A stretch of DNA of 64,000 nucleotides from Meandrina meandrites (lineage: Eukaryota > Cnidaria > Anthozoa > Scleractinia > Meandrinidae). Both the position numbers and the translations under genes were made by a program. The DNA lies in the NCBI GenBank assembly GCA_963693305.1, contig OY855906.1:9020102-9084101 (forward strand), in the 5' to 3' direction. Shown one piece after another: positions 13,211 to 22,791 of the stretch (its first letter is position 1; every line of letters begins with the position of its first letter). Below the pieces are notes generated by a model. That model ran no database searches. It saw nothing but the letters and a program-made list of their open reading frames with translations, and was not told where the DNA came from.

Positions 13211-16200
13211 GAGACATGATAACGTGGCTAGAGCAATCCATTGGGACCTGTCAGGAAAATGTGGGTTTGAACGAAAGGAGAGATGGTATGAACATGTTCC
13301 AGAGAGTGTGCTTGAAAATGAGGATTACAAACTTCTATGGGACTTCAGTGTGCGAACAGACCATGAAATTGGGGCTAGGAGACCGGATTTGGTGTTCATT
13401 GACAAGAGAGACAAGAGCTGTCAGATTATAGATGTGGCAATTCCAGAGGATAATGGGGTGAGAGAGAAGGAAGATGAAAAAGTTGAAAATCAAGATCTAG
13501 CAAGAGAAGTTCGAAAAATGTGGGGTGTAAGGACAAAGGTTATTCCAGTGGTAGTGGGAGCATTGGGATCAATACCACTGAGATTGAATGACAATCTGAG
13601 AGCCATTGAGGTGGGCATTCCTGTTGGACTGATCCAGAGATGTGCATTGTTGGGGTCGGCAAGAATTCTTAGAAAGGTGCTGGAGAGGTAGAAAGAAGAG
13701 AAACAGCAAACAAGGCGTGTTTCTTGGTTTCCCTAGGCAACTTGTTGTTGCCCGGAGCCAATGATGAAACCAGCTTCAATAGCTGTGCGAATCTTAAATA
13801 ATAATATAATGCTTATTCGGTGCAAATTAGCATATGGATATGATCAAATGTGCTTTACATCAAATTAATTAAAAACCTAAAAATTTACAATAGAAATAGA
13901 ATACAGTTAAAAACTTTCCTTTCCTATGAGAGTTCCAAACCCAGTCGTTTTAGGTAGTATTATTCAAAATAAACGGGACTCATCAGCGAGCTATCAACAT
14001 GATATCATAGTAATTATTATATATATAACTATTATTTGTAGTGCTACTCACGTGTGTTTGTTGCTGGCAGCAAAATGAAGAGCTGTAAATCCATGGTCTT
14101 CTCTATCATTCAACAGGTATGGGTAATTCGAAAGATACTCCACGCAGCGTAGGGATCCATTTTCAGCCGCAATATGAAGAGGTGTGCTTTCGTACACATC
14201 ACGCTCATTCAAGAGATCGTCCCCTTGTATCTCCTGCAGCAGAATTTCCAAAATCTAGAGGAAGGGGAAATGATTGAAAAGCTAAAACATGAAAACTGAA
14301 AATGCAAGTTTCTCATTAGCTGTATTGTTGTTAAGCGAGTCAGAGTACTTGGGTTTGTAACCCTCAAATAAATAATCGACTCTAACTCTAAACTGCTGTC
14401 CAATTTGTTTGTTACTATTTTAGGTGGCACTTTTTATTCAAGTTCGTGATCAGCGTCATTGAGGTCAATTCTGTACACTGTACTTAAATAAAATCGTTAT
14501 GGCTAAGCGCTGTAAATGAACTACCTCTTTCTCTAATAATTAAACCTCTTCACACCAATTACATTTAAGTGATTTCAGTGAATTGCATTGCCCATCCTTG
14601 CTGCGCACGATTTTTTGCGTCATTATCCTCTACTTTTCGCAACGTTGCGAGACAACCTGCTGCGCGTAACATGTCAAGCGCAACTTGCAACGCAGTTTTG
14701 TTGAAACGAGCCAATCAGAGCGCGTCTTTATAATATTCAGCGTTGCAAACTGCGAACAAACATTTCGAGCGTGTGACACCCCCTCTGCAACTTGCATAAC
14801 AAACTGAAAACGTGACTATCCAGATATTTTCAACACATGCTCACTCCCAAGCTTTTTACTTTTACGACTATTTTGTACAATGAAAAATACTGAAAATACG
14901 AGTATCCTAGCTGAAGGCAGATTCATTCCTGGACGTGAGCAAACACAAGTTGTTAAGGGTTTAGCAATTCTGATTATTTCAAGTACTTTAAGTGTTTCAT
15001 GTTTCATATCTTACAAGAACTGCAGCGAGAAGATGATATTGATTCAGGCGAAGAGAGCTTGAACGCCGAAACTTAAACACAGAACATGTACAAGTTAATT
15101 ATGGCCGTTGACCAAAGAATTGCATAGCAGGAAGCAACTGAATACCTTTGAGTCTTCCAGTCTAGCTGCCAAGTGAAATACGGTCTTCAAGTCTTTGTCC
15201 TTTAACTCCGACACTTTATATTTGTCTCTTTCCAATAACATTTTTACTATTTCTGCTCTCCTGTAATTGACAGCCAAATGAAGACAACTGTTAAGGGAAG
15301 AATCGGTTGCTGTCATTGCCGCTCCGTGGTCCAACAGAACCTTTACACTTTGGCTGGCTCCGAGCGTCACTGCAATCAGGAATGGTGTCATCGACAACAT
15401 CTCCTTGGCCTCCGGATCAGCTCCATTCTCCAAAAGAAGCTCAACAATTCGACCGTGATTGTACGCAGCCGCACTGTGGAAAGTAGGTATTAAATTTGGA
15501 TAACAATGTTCTTGGATATAAAATTTCTCCAAAACGTCAAATAGAATCAAAGTCCATCGCTGACTGGAACCATAAACGTGACAGTTTATTACAATTTCAA
15601 AAATCCTATACTATCAGGGATCATTGTCCAACAAGTTCGCGCGATACCCATAAATGATCAGGACGTCAGACATGTCCAGGATTGACCACAAATGAGATGC
15701 ACGCTCCTTATGATTAGCATCACAAAGTGTCGTCATTGATGAAAGTTCACCCAAACACAATTAATTCTGTCAAATATGACGTATTATGAAAATAGCAAAT
15801 AACCTACTCAAATATGAAGTACTTTTTGAACAACACTTGCGTTCAATCCTGGACATAAGTGCAGGACGTCCTTGTTACCCATTATAGGTATAGGTAGTTT
15901 TCAACAATTCCTCCGAATTATCGCAAAGCGTTGCGTAACCTTTTTTTAATTTCTTTGACAATTTGTTGAATAATAAAACAATTTTCCTGCTCAATCTCGC
16001 GGAATATCGTCTGATTTTAACCAACACAGCCTGCGGCCTCGTCTGCAAGTCATCTCATCATGCAGGTCACACATTCAGCCAAAATACTATGCTCTCAACG
16101 AACGGTTTCTCAGGTATCATTCTAAAATGCCGCACGTCTGAGCTGGCGATTAAAATTTTCACCTCCTTTCCTTTCTATCAGTTGACTGACTCCACACAAT

Positions 16201-19200
16201 TGATTGAACTTTGATGGGGATCATTCGAAGCTCTAAAGTAAAACATAAAACTAATTAATGAAACAAAACAGTAACTGAAAATTCTACCTGTGCAATGGCG
16301 TTCTTAGGCTTCCATCCCTGCCGTCGATGACAGCCCCATACAAGATGAGAAGTTCCACCAACGTCAAGTGACCATGCTTAGCTGCTAAATGAAGTGGCGA
16401 GGTACACGACACCCAGTCAACCGTGTCACAGTCCGCGTCGTGACGTAATAAAAAATCAACCACTCCTGAATGTCCTTTGATACAGGCGATGTGAAGAGCT
16501 GTCTTACCTTCGTTGTCTTGGTTATTGACAAATTCCGTTATGTTGTATTGCCTTTTTGAAGCTTAAATAAAATGGTTAAGTACGTGTCAGTTAGATTTTT
16601 AGTTAACCTTTTGCCATGTTTTTTTGTGCGATTACACTCTTTTCTTTTATAAGAACGAGTAAAATTTGGCTGAGCCTAAGGATGTTCTTATTTTAGCCCA
16701 TACATTTTGTTAAATTTTGGGGCAAACTGCTCAGCCTCGACGTTCTTATAAAAATAAAAAAAAATGAGTGTTCTCCGTAACCGGGCCACTTGGATCAAAA
16801 ATTAATCACTCAATTTGTATCAAATTGTGTGCTGGTAATAAAACTTTTCTTACCAGCACATAATTTGAATGAAAAAGCTCAACCACCACGTCATTCCTCT
16901 ATCCACACCATTCCTCCTTTTTCAGTACGATCAATTACAATCCTCTCCGGGAATCATTTGCGATGCGGCATCAATTGCAGTTCAACTTGTGGAGATCATC
17001 TGCAGTCCAATTTTGAGATCATTACTGGGATCGGGATCACGTGATCACCGTCCATTGTTCTCAATTAACGTTCTGACTGGGCAGTGTTCTTTCAAGTGGC
17101 CCGATTCAACAAATCGCACGGCAAAGCTTTTGTTTTCGAACGTTGGCAACAGCCGAGACCACAAAATATCCTAACAAGAGATATTAAAAATATATAAATA
17201 GAAATATAACTTTGCTTAAAACAGGAATGGCCATAGAAGCTCCAAAGCAAGACACCACTAAAAGACTATCTTAATTTTCACTCGAGGGGTCAAGGGGTCA
17301 TAAGTCCAAAAACACACCAAGAAAATAAACGATACCAGTGATACCTGTTTCAATAAGAAGCTGGCAAATTTCTTCATGTCCTTGCCAGGCTGCAAAGTGG
17401 AGGAGGGTATGCTGAGTCATCGACTTCACCATAATATCCGCACCATTTTCTAAAAACAACTTGCACGTTTCTATTTGCCCACTCAAACAGGCTAAATGGA
17501 AAGGCGAGAAATCCCTGCAGGTTACAAGGTTGGTCTTCACCCTAGAATCTTTCAACAAAAGACTGCATATCTCCGTAAATCCCCTTCGTGCAGCTGAGTG
17601 AAGTGGTGTTAGTCGGTTTTCGCCTGCTTTCAATGGATCCGCTCCTCTCTCAAGCAGAACCTTAACAATTTCAGCTTTTTCAAACCTACATGTATAAAAA
17701 TATGTATTTAACAAACCGATGACATTTTTCCACGTACGGCTTACACTTCTAAAGAAATGGGAAATGTTCAAAACCAAAGTGAAACCACAAGGGCAGCAAG
17801 CGAGCGGTTTCACGATCGAGTTTTGGACATTTGTTGCCTTGTGTTGTGTTTGTAGTCTTTAATTTCCGCTCATCGATATTTCTCGACCAGTAAACGCGCG
17901 AGAATTTTCGTAATTATGTAAAACACAATTTATCGAAGTTACTAGATTAGGCAAGACCGTCAGTTTTCCGGATTCCCCCGTCATAATGTATACCAAGTGG
18001 CATTTTGAAAGTATATTTCTGTTCAGTTTCTTTTTTCAATGTTCAGACCGGGGGGAGGGCGGAAAGTGCCCGCACTAACCTTTGAACGCTTATAACTTTT
18101 TCAAGATTCAACCAAACGCTGCCAAATTTTGCGACTCTTTCTAAAATTTATCTGGGAAAAATTTGGTACGATAAGGTGTTGTGTCGGGAACTTAACTTTA
18201 CCACGGAAACGGCGTTTTGACAGACATGTTTCCCCAAATTTGTAATTTTTGTGTTCCTATTAATGAAAATTAACTTAAATGCAATTATTTTCACCTCTTT
18301 TATTTATCTTTTTGCACCGTTTTATAGATGTTGAGTACTTTTCAGTAACTTTGGGCGTTTTTCTGGCGTTTAGGAAAAATTTTGAAATCCAAGATGGCGG
18401 ATGCAAGATGACGGCCGTTTTGACATCATGATATAATTTTCACGTGACGTGACGTTATCATCCCACGTGACGTATATCAAAAGATAGATATTCGGACATA
18501 CTATATATCCTGTATGTTTCATTGTGATTGCTTAAATATTCTGGAAGTTCCGGAAGGGGCAGGGCAGAATCCGTCCCCCCGTGCACCCTCGTCTGAAAAG
18601 ATCCAAAAAAAGCCCCATAATCTTAGGAAGGAAACTGTCTCTTATCACTCTTAGCCCTTCCGCTACGAAAGCCGAGGAGGGACATCTACGAAAGCCCAGG
18701 AGGGACATCAGACTTCCGACTTCCGACTTCCGACTTCCGACTTCCGACTTCCGACTTCCGACTTCAGACTTCAGACTTCAGACTTCAGACTTCCGACTTC
18801 AGACTTCCGACTTCAGACTTCAGACTTCCGACTTCAGACTTCCGACTTCAGACTTCCGACTTCCGACTTCCGACTTCCGACTTCCGACTTCCGACTTCCG
18901 ACTTCGGACTTCGGACTTCAGACTTCAGACTTCAGACTTCAGACTTCAGACTTGGCTTGATTTCCGCTGACCTCCGAGTTGTTGTTGTAATAAACATGAA
19001 ACATGTTGAAAAGTACAACAGAGTCATCTCTGAACAATCAGTCGCTAAACCCAATGAAGCAGAAAGGCTATCCAAGAATAAAAAACGCAAAAAGAGTAGA
19101 AAAAATGCAATGCAGAAGCGAATGATTACAGAAAGGGCGAAAAAATACATTAACTGACCACCAATTCATCATGTTAGCAAAAGGGCTTAAGTTTATTGAA

Positions 19201-22200
19201 ACACCCGTGACAAATGAAAATGATGACAAAAATAATGGAGGTAAAGTTTAGCTCCCAGAACGCAAATCACAACCACTCTAGTGGCGTCACTTTCGGCGAT
19301 GTATATAAGCGAAACATGAGTACCCAATAAATGACTTTCAAACACTCAAACTAAGGGGAGCTTAAAAACAACTCAAAGAAACCATCGCTCTCAATGCTTA
19401 GAGACTGCAGTAGCCTTCAAAAGACTCGGATCTTAGAGAACTGTGGTAACGAAACGTTATCCAACGAACTAACCGCCACTTCAGATAAACAGGATGACGG
19501 TTGGAGATCCACTGATTCGATACACATTAAATACTACAACATTCTTTTAAAGGCTATTATGAATCTTTCGACAAACATGAGCTGATAAACCTAACGAAAT
19601 ATGCCACAGAGCTAGCAAACACAATGGCATAAAGATTATTACTGTAACGGCTCTAGAGAGTGTAAAATCCTCCGTTAACAGACTGAAGGCTTACATTTAG
19701 CGACCAGCGGGAGCCGTGTTTGGCCTGTCACATTTTATATTTTCACTTTAAAATTTAAAACAAATACTGATGCAACAATGGAGTCTCATCCAAAATCAGC
19801 CACTGCTGAAAACAATTTCCAAACCGCCTCCGATCATATCATACAAAAGAGGTAAATCGCTCAAAGACATACTCGTCAGAGCAAAACTTTAAAGGCTCAC
19901 GCGTCGCTGCGCCGTAAACCACATAGGGAAGTCTGTGTAGGCATGTCTATGACGTTTTCAAGTCTGAAGTCTGAAGTCCGAACCCGAAGTCCGAAGTCTG
20001 AAGTCTGAAGTCTGAAGTCTGAAGTCTGAAGTCTGAAGTCGGAAGTCGGAAGTCGGAAGTCGGAAGTCGGAAGTCTGAAGTCGGAAGTCGGAAGTCGGAA
20101 GTCGGAAGTCGGAAGTCGGAAGTCTGAAGTCTGAAGTTGGAAGTTTGAAGTCGGAAGTCTGAAGTCGGAAGTCTGAAGTCGGAAGTCGGAAGTCGGAAGT
20201 CTGAAGTCTGAAGTCTGATGTCCCTCCTCGGCTTTCGTAGGACATCAGACTTCAGACTTCAGACTTCGGACTTCGGACTTCCGACTTCCGACTTCCGACT
20301 TCCGACTTCAGACTTCAGACTTCAGACTTCAGACTTCAGACTTCCGACTTCCGACTTCCGACTTCCGACTTCAGACTTCAGACTTCCAACTTCCGACTTC
20401 CGACTTCCGACTTCCGACTTCAGACTTCAGACTTCCGACTTCAGACTTGGCTTGATTTCCGCTGACCTCCGAGTTGTTGTTGTAATAAACATGAAACATG
20501 TTGAAAAGTACAACAGAGTCATCTCTGAACAATCAGTCGCTAAACCCAATGAAGCAGAAAGGCTATCCAAGAATAAAAAACGCAAAAAGAGTAGAAAAAA
20601 TGCAATGCAGAAGCGAATGATTACAGAAAGGGAGAAAAAATACATTAACTGACCACCAATTCATCATGTTAGCAAAAGGGCTTAAGTTTATTGAAACACC
20701 CGTGACAAATGAAAATGATGACAAAAATAATGGAGGTAAAGTTTAGCTCCCAGAACGCAAATCACAACCACTCTAGTGGCGTCACTTTCGGCGATGTATA
20801 TAAGCGAAACATGAGTACCCAATAAATGACTTTCAAACACTCAAACTAAGGGGAGCTTAAAAACAACTCAAAGAAACCATCGCTCTCAATGCTTAGAGAC
20901 TGCAGTAGCCTTCAAAAGACTCGGATCTTAGAGAACTGTGGTAACGAAACGTTATCCAACGAACTAACCGCCACTTCAGATAAACAGGATGACGGTTGGA
21001 GATCCACTGATTCGATACACATTAAATACTACAACATTCTTTTAAAGGCTATTATGAATCTTTCGACAACCATGAGCTGATAAACCTAACGAAATATGCC
21101 ACAGAGCTAGCAAACACAATGGCATAAAGATTATTACTGTAACGGCTCTAGAGAGTGTAAAACCCTCCGTTAACAGACTGAAGGCTTACATTTAGCGACC
21201 AGCGGGAGCCGTGTTTGGCCTGTCACATTTTATATTTTCACTTTAAAATTTAAAACAAATACTGATGCAACAATGGAGTCTCATCCAAAATCAGCCACTG
21301 CTGAAAACAATTTCCAAACCGCCTCCGATCATATCATACAAAAGAGGTAAATCGCTCAAAGACATACTCGTCAGAGCAAAACTTTAAAGGCTCACGCGTC
21401 GCTGCGCCGTAAACCACATAGGGAAGTCTGTGTAGGCATGTCTATGACGTTTTCAAGTCTGAAGTCTTAAGTCGGAAGTCGGAAGTCGGAAGTCGGAAGT
21501 CGGAAGTCTGAAGTTGGAAGTCGGAAGTCTGAAGTCTGAAGTCGGAAGTCGGAAGTCGGAAGTCGGAAGTCGAAAGTCTGAAGTCTGAAGTCGGAAGTCG
21601 GAAGTCGGAAGTCGGAAGTCGGAAGTCGGAAGTCTGAAGTCTGAAGTCGGAAGTCGGAAGTCGGAAGTCGGAAGTCGGAAGTCTGAAGTCGGAAGTCGGA
21701 AGTCTGATGTCCCTCCTCGGCTTTCGTACTTCCGCAATGATTCCATCATCAAGTGATATTTAAAATTGTTTCAATCCATGCAAAGTTTATATTTGCTTAC
21801 TATATTTGACCTCTTACTGAAAACTATATCTATAAATTTTGAATTATTTCAAGCCTATATTTTAACGTTTTTCACATCCAGTTGGGAAAACGTGTTTTAG
21901 AACTACTGATATATTTCTTGGATTTATCAATCGCCTGCTCTTGTCACTTGCAACCGTTTTCATCTCATCGAAGGGGCATCTAAACATCGTTCAGGAAATT
22001 TGGTTATAGCTGACGTTAAAGTTTCAGTGAAAACGGGAGGCCATGCTAACCATAGTTAGCTGGCATACATTTTATTTTGAACACGGTCGTCCCGAGTTCA
22101 AATCCTCGGTCACGCTTTGTATTAAGCCAACTGGTCTGCCTCCAACCAGTTGGGATTTTTAACTATGTTATGTTCATTTAAAGTTATTTGTTTCCTATGT

Positions 22201-22791
22201 TTTAGTGGCATGCCTAAACTAGCTATCTCGAAGCTAAGTGCATGACCACTATAATTTACATTTACATTTTACATTACATTACATTTTACATTACATTACA
22301 TTTACATTACATTTACATTAACACATATTAGTCACATGTAGTATGTGATAAAATATTCCATGAAAGAAGTTAATGGTATCGTACTCAGTACTGATTAAAT
22401 ATGTTTACATACCTAGCGGCAGCATGAAGGGGTGTAAATCCACTCTTGTCTGATAGGTTGATATCGGCGCCGTTATCCAACAGAGAAACTACTGCCGCGA
22501 CATCATCCACACGAACAGCTCGGTGAATTGCAGACAAACCATCACTGTCAGCAGCGTTCACATTTTCCATACCTAACAAGCCGTCACTGGCCAAGTTCAG
22601 AAAACCAACCCGCGCTGGTTTAAATGCTTGGATTCCCTCTACCAGTGGAGACGTCTGAGAGACATTTCGCGACCCTTTGGCGCTGCCTGGGTTGGAGATG
22701 AGTTCCAGAAATTCATTATCGATCAGTGGCTCCACTTTGGACAGAGATATGTTGCTTCTCTGTGTGCCTCTAGACGCCAAGCTTGGGCTAT
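3609..22791 (-). CDS. TRPA1-like: Gene A: TRPA1-like ankyrin-repeat cation channel (5' exon missing)
   Basis: Exons, 5' to 3' on the minus strand: 22791-22413, 17685-17345, 16561-16288, 15473-15146, 14254-14052, 9059-8724, 7452-6615, 5812-5603, 4679-4504, 3822-3609 (TAG). All junctions are AG/GT and phases join without a stop, giving 1,099 visible residues. The first exon opens at an acceptor in mid-codon and has no ATG, so the start exon is unknown. Residues about 90-620 hold 16 ankyrin repeats (for example TPLHAAAR, TPLHSAAR). S1-S5 lie near 720-744, 771-796, 808-828, 836-856 and 870-896. The pore helix and filter (MMVGELDY) are near 903-922, S6 near 948-980, followed by NLLVGLAVGDIEAI. The tail (DERRDEMIHKLQATVEAQ) looks helical. 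This is the classic TRPA1 layout and close to the usual length of about 1,120. It should act as a Ca2+-permeable plasma-membrane sensor channel; the stimulus cannot be read from the sequence. Two introns are swollen by transposons. Confidence 0.93.
3848..4293 (-). mobile_element. 5'-truncated LINE tail in the last intron of gene A
   Basis: The minus strand encodes the C-terminal end of a non-LTR reverse transcriptase: SLNGLVPEYLSSKF, then RTNYMKNSFSYSGATLWNSL, ending near 4048. An AT-rich 3' tail finishes in (AAATA)n at 3848-3890. TTGATAT is duplicated on both sides (3841-3847 and 4294-4300). Introns of B and C carry a single copy at the same point (GTTGATATAATCA in B), which is a clean empty site. 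A recent, dead-on-arrival insertion after the A/B/C duplications. Confidence 0.88.
4876..5116 (+). mobile_element. Decayed LINE C-terminal fragment
   Basis: In one plus-strand frame the segment reads TRRLR-stop-FGHVSCMFKERLPK-stop, then KRSRGKCLTRWRNTVNRDAK. This is the well-known C-terminal signature of many animal LINEs (RRLRWFGHVARM...RLP...RWRD). Two in-frame stops show it is dead. It lies in the A intron between the exon 8 and exon 9 coding blocks, opposite in orientation to the gene. The LINE clade cannot be decided from this piece. Confidence 0.7.
5152..5171. repeat. Short (GAT)n tract
   Basis: A short GATGAT microsatellite just after the LINE fragment. Confidence 0.7.
7607..7654 (-). 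ncRNA. Candidate type I hammerhead ribozyme, left arm
   Basis: On the minus strand: stem I strand GTCGC, core CTGATGA, stem II TGCCTC/GAGGCA closed by GCAT, core GAA, stem III ACT/AGT with loop CGG, cleavage-site A, stem I strand GCGAT. Stem I pairs in all five positions with one G-U. The expected cut is between 7612 and 7611. The bases flanking stem II are a U/U mismatch instead of the usual G-C. Identity rests on base pairing and core residues; activity is not shown. Confidence 0.75.
7694..7741 (+). ncRNA. Candidate type I hammerhead ribozyme, right arm
   Basis: On the plus strand: ATCGC (7694-7698), core CTGATGA (7699-7705), stem II TGCCTC/GAGGCA with loop GCAT, GAA at 7724-7726, stem III ACT/AGT around CGG, then A at 7736 as residue 17, and GCGAT at 7737-7741. 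Stem I is five perfect pairs. All invariant core residues (CUGANGA, GAA, A15.1-U16.1, H17) are present. The predicted cut follows 7736. The very short stem III matches the minimal hammerheads known from Penelope-like elements and metazoan retrozymes. Confidence 0.8.
9449..9661. mobile_element. MITE, family 1 (copy in an A intron)
   Basis: The left end (GCGCCTTCCATTTCTCA) and right end (CTGACAAATGGAAAGCGCC) are imperfect inverted repeats of about 30 bp. The interior shares the words GGTGGTTTTGAA, ATTTGACAGAACAAATC and TCTCGAATA with the reverse complements of elements at 26073-26288 and 44052-44267. Non-coding, in the long A intron between 9060 and 14051. Confidence 0.75.
9792..9846. repeat. 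(AAT)n microsatellite
   Basis: About 17 AAT units with one early interruption, directly before the inverted repeat at 9886. Confidence 0.95.
9886..10099. mobile_element. Imperfect inverted repeat, possible Penelope-type relic
   Basis: Arms of about 95 bp (9886-9981 and 10005-10099) pair with a few mismatches, for example ACACGCAAACTGCGGTGATG with its complement. The minus strand of the centre reads CTGAAGA followed by CGAAAC, which recalls the two core boxes of a hammerhead. However, stem I has a mismatch and stem II is not clean. It is probably a decayed relative of the element at 7569. Flanked by AAT-rich DNA. Confidence 0.55.
10100..11540. other. Intron DNA of gene A; no gene seen
   Basis: Part of the 5-kb A intron (9060-14051). 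No conserved coding frame. Two nearby CACGTGAC words (about 10289 and 10581), each next to a GACGTCAT word, suggest remnants of an interspersed repeat. The 97-codon minus frame at 10951-11244 has no family signature and no match in B or C. Confidence 0.45.
11545..11800. repeat. Degenerate tandem repeat (GGCTAACTGGAGTGCTATTTA)
   Basis: Units of about 21 bp built on AGGCTAACTGGAGTGCTATT occur in two clusters (11555-11600 and 11725-11800), separated by diverged sequence. On the minus strand this gives repeats such as NLNSTLVIL and SLNSTPVSL, but the frame is tiny and sits inside an intron. I regard it as non-coding. Confidence 0.6.
12823..13013. mobile_element. MITE with GTGTGGTTCC inverted ends
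   Basis: Left arm 12823-12863 (GTGTGGTTCCAAATAATATC, then CATACC) and right arm 12973-13013 (GGTATGGATATTTTCTGGAA, then CCGCAC) are imperfect inverted repeats of 41 bp. The interior is non-coding, with a second internal near-repeat (GGAATTTCCA). No clear target duplication was seen. Confidence 0.7.
13143..13209. repeat. (AAT)n microsatellite
   Basis: About 22 AAT units that abut the 5' end of the retrotransposon fragment at 13210. Confidence 0.95.
13210..13691 (+). mobile_element. LINE C-terminal fragment with restriction-like endonuclease motif
   Basis: One plus frame is open for about 155 codons up to TAG at 13689: ARAIHWDLSGKCGF, then ERWYEHVPESVLE, WDFSVRTDHEI, ARRPDLVFIDKRDKSCQIID, and finally CALLGSARILRKVLER. 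The spaced PD...D pattern in RRPDLVF...IIDVAIP resembles the restriction-like endonuclease seen at the C-terminus of some non-LTR retrotransposons. The RPD...VDIA...LLGTARILRKVL ending is familiar from animal LINE ORFs. No reverse transcriptase is present, so it is 5'-truncated at the microsatellite. The AT-rich tail ends in AAT repeats near 13805. It lies in an A intron, opposite to the gene. Still being open suggests a fairly young insertion. Confidence 0.7.
14430..15145. other. Intron DNA of gene A with an unexplained 400-bp excess
   Basis: The A intron 14255-15145 is 891 bp, whereas the same intron is 463 bp in B and 546 bp in C. The extra sequence (roughly 14560-15080) has words such as GCGCAACTTGCAACGCAG and no gene signature. 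A 60-codon plus frame at 14880 is not conserved. Probably an insertion, but I see no terminal repeats. Confidence 0.4.
18037..18640. repeat. Probable interspersed repeat in intron 1 of gene A
   Basis: This block (GACCGGGGGGAGGGCGGAAA to about CACCCTCGTCTGAAAAG) has no counterpart in the same intron of B, where alignable sequence jumps from the GAAAGTATATTTCTGTT word (A about 18009) to the TTAGGAGGAAAACTG word (B about 36837). It contains AAATCCAAGATGGCGGATG and several CACGTGACGT words. No coding potential and no terminal repeats recognised. Confidence 0.5.
18710..18953 (+). repeat. GACTTCM heptamer array 1
   Basis: About 35 tandem copies of GACTTCC or GACTTCA with two GACTTCG variants. It forms the left arm of the first foldback unit. 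Seven-base units translate as DFRLPTS or DFRLQTS in all frames, which makes long but meaningless open frames. Confidence 0.95.
18954..19958 (+). mobile_element. Foldback core 1 with two short open frames
   Basis: A 1-kb single-copy core. It holds a 66-codon frame (18957-19157) with a basic tail (NKKRKKSRKNAMQKR) and a 63-codon frame (19394-19585, MLRDCSSLQKTRILENCG). A TATA-like GTATATAAG lies near 19302 and AATAAA follows near 19328. I recognise no protein family. These could be remnants of a longer gene or chance frames. Confidence 0.5.
19959..20217 (-). repeat. Heptamer array 2 (inverted)
   Basis: Tandem GAAGTCK units, the reverse complement of array 1, forming the right arm of foldback unit 1. 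Confidence 0.95.
20248..20448 (+). repeat. Heptamer array 3
   Basis: Tandem GACTTCM units forming the left arm of foldback unit 2. Here the heptamer phase runs in frame into the core ORF, giving a 144-codon open frame (20218-20652). Confidence 0.95.
20449..21453 (+). mobile_element. Foldback core 2, near-identical to core 1
   Basis: Matches core 1 base for base with no indel. The substitutions noticed are at 20631 (GGGAG for GGGCG, Ala to Glu), 21065 (ACAACC for ACAAAC) and 21163 (AACCC for AATCC). Such identity means a very recent duplication or conversion inside this element. Confidence 0.85.
21456..21706 (-). repeat. Heptamer array 4 (inverted)
   Basis: Tandem GAAGTCK units forming the right arm of foldback unit 2, followed directly by the inverted end sequence and the CTTCCGC duplication. 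Confidence 0.95.
22256..22320. repeat. (ACATT)n-type tandem repeat
   Basis: Alternating ACATT and ACATTT units just inside intron 1 of gene A, downstream of the first visible exon. Confidence 0.85.

Larger units (their letters stand above)
18664..21728. mobile_element. Composite foldback element with 7-bp satellite arms
   Basis: The ends are inverted: TACGAAAGCCGAGGAGGGAC on the left and its complement (ending GGCTTTCGTA) on the right. Next come arrays of a 7-bp unit, GACTTCM, on the left of each core and its reverse complement on the right. The order is array, core (18954-19958), inverted array, junction copy of the end sequence at 20217-20239, array, second core (20449-21453), inverted array. 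The cores are offset by exactly 1,495 bp and differ at only about three positions seen by eye. CTTCCGC flanks the whole element (18657-18663 and 21729-21735). B intron 1 has the matching unfilled site (ACCGCAATGATTCC). Long TIRs made of subrepeats are the hallmark of foldback (FB/Galileo-type) transposons. No transposase was recognised. Confidence 0.85.

Noticed and set aside
14880..15062. 60-codon frame with a hydrophobic stretch in an A intron
   Set aside because: Not present in B or C, no splice context and no family match.
18581..18970. 129-codon frame made of DFRLPTS repeats
   Set aside because: It is only the heptamer satellite, which has no stop in any frame. Similar frames appear on both strands in all four arrays.
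18664..21728. CRISPR-like array, because of regular short repeats
   Set aside because: The repeats are contiguous 7-bp units without spacers, in a eukaryotic intron.
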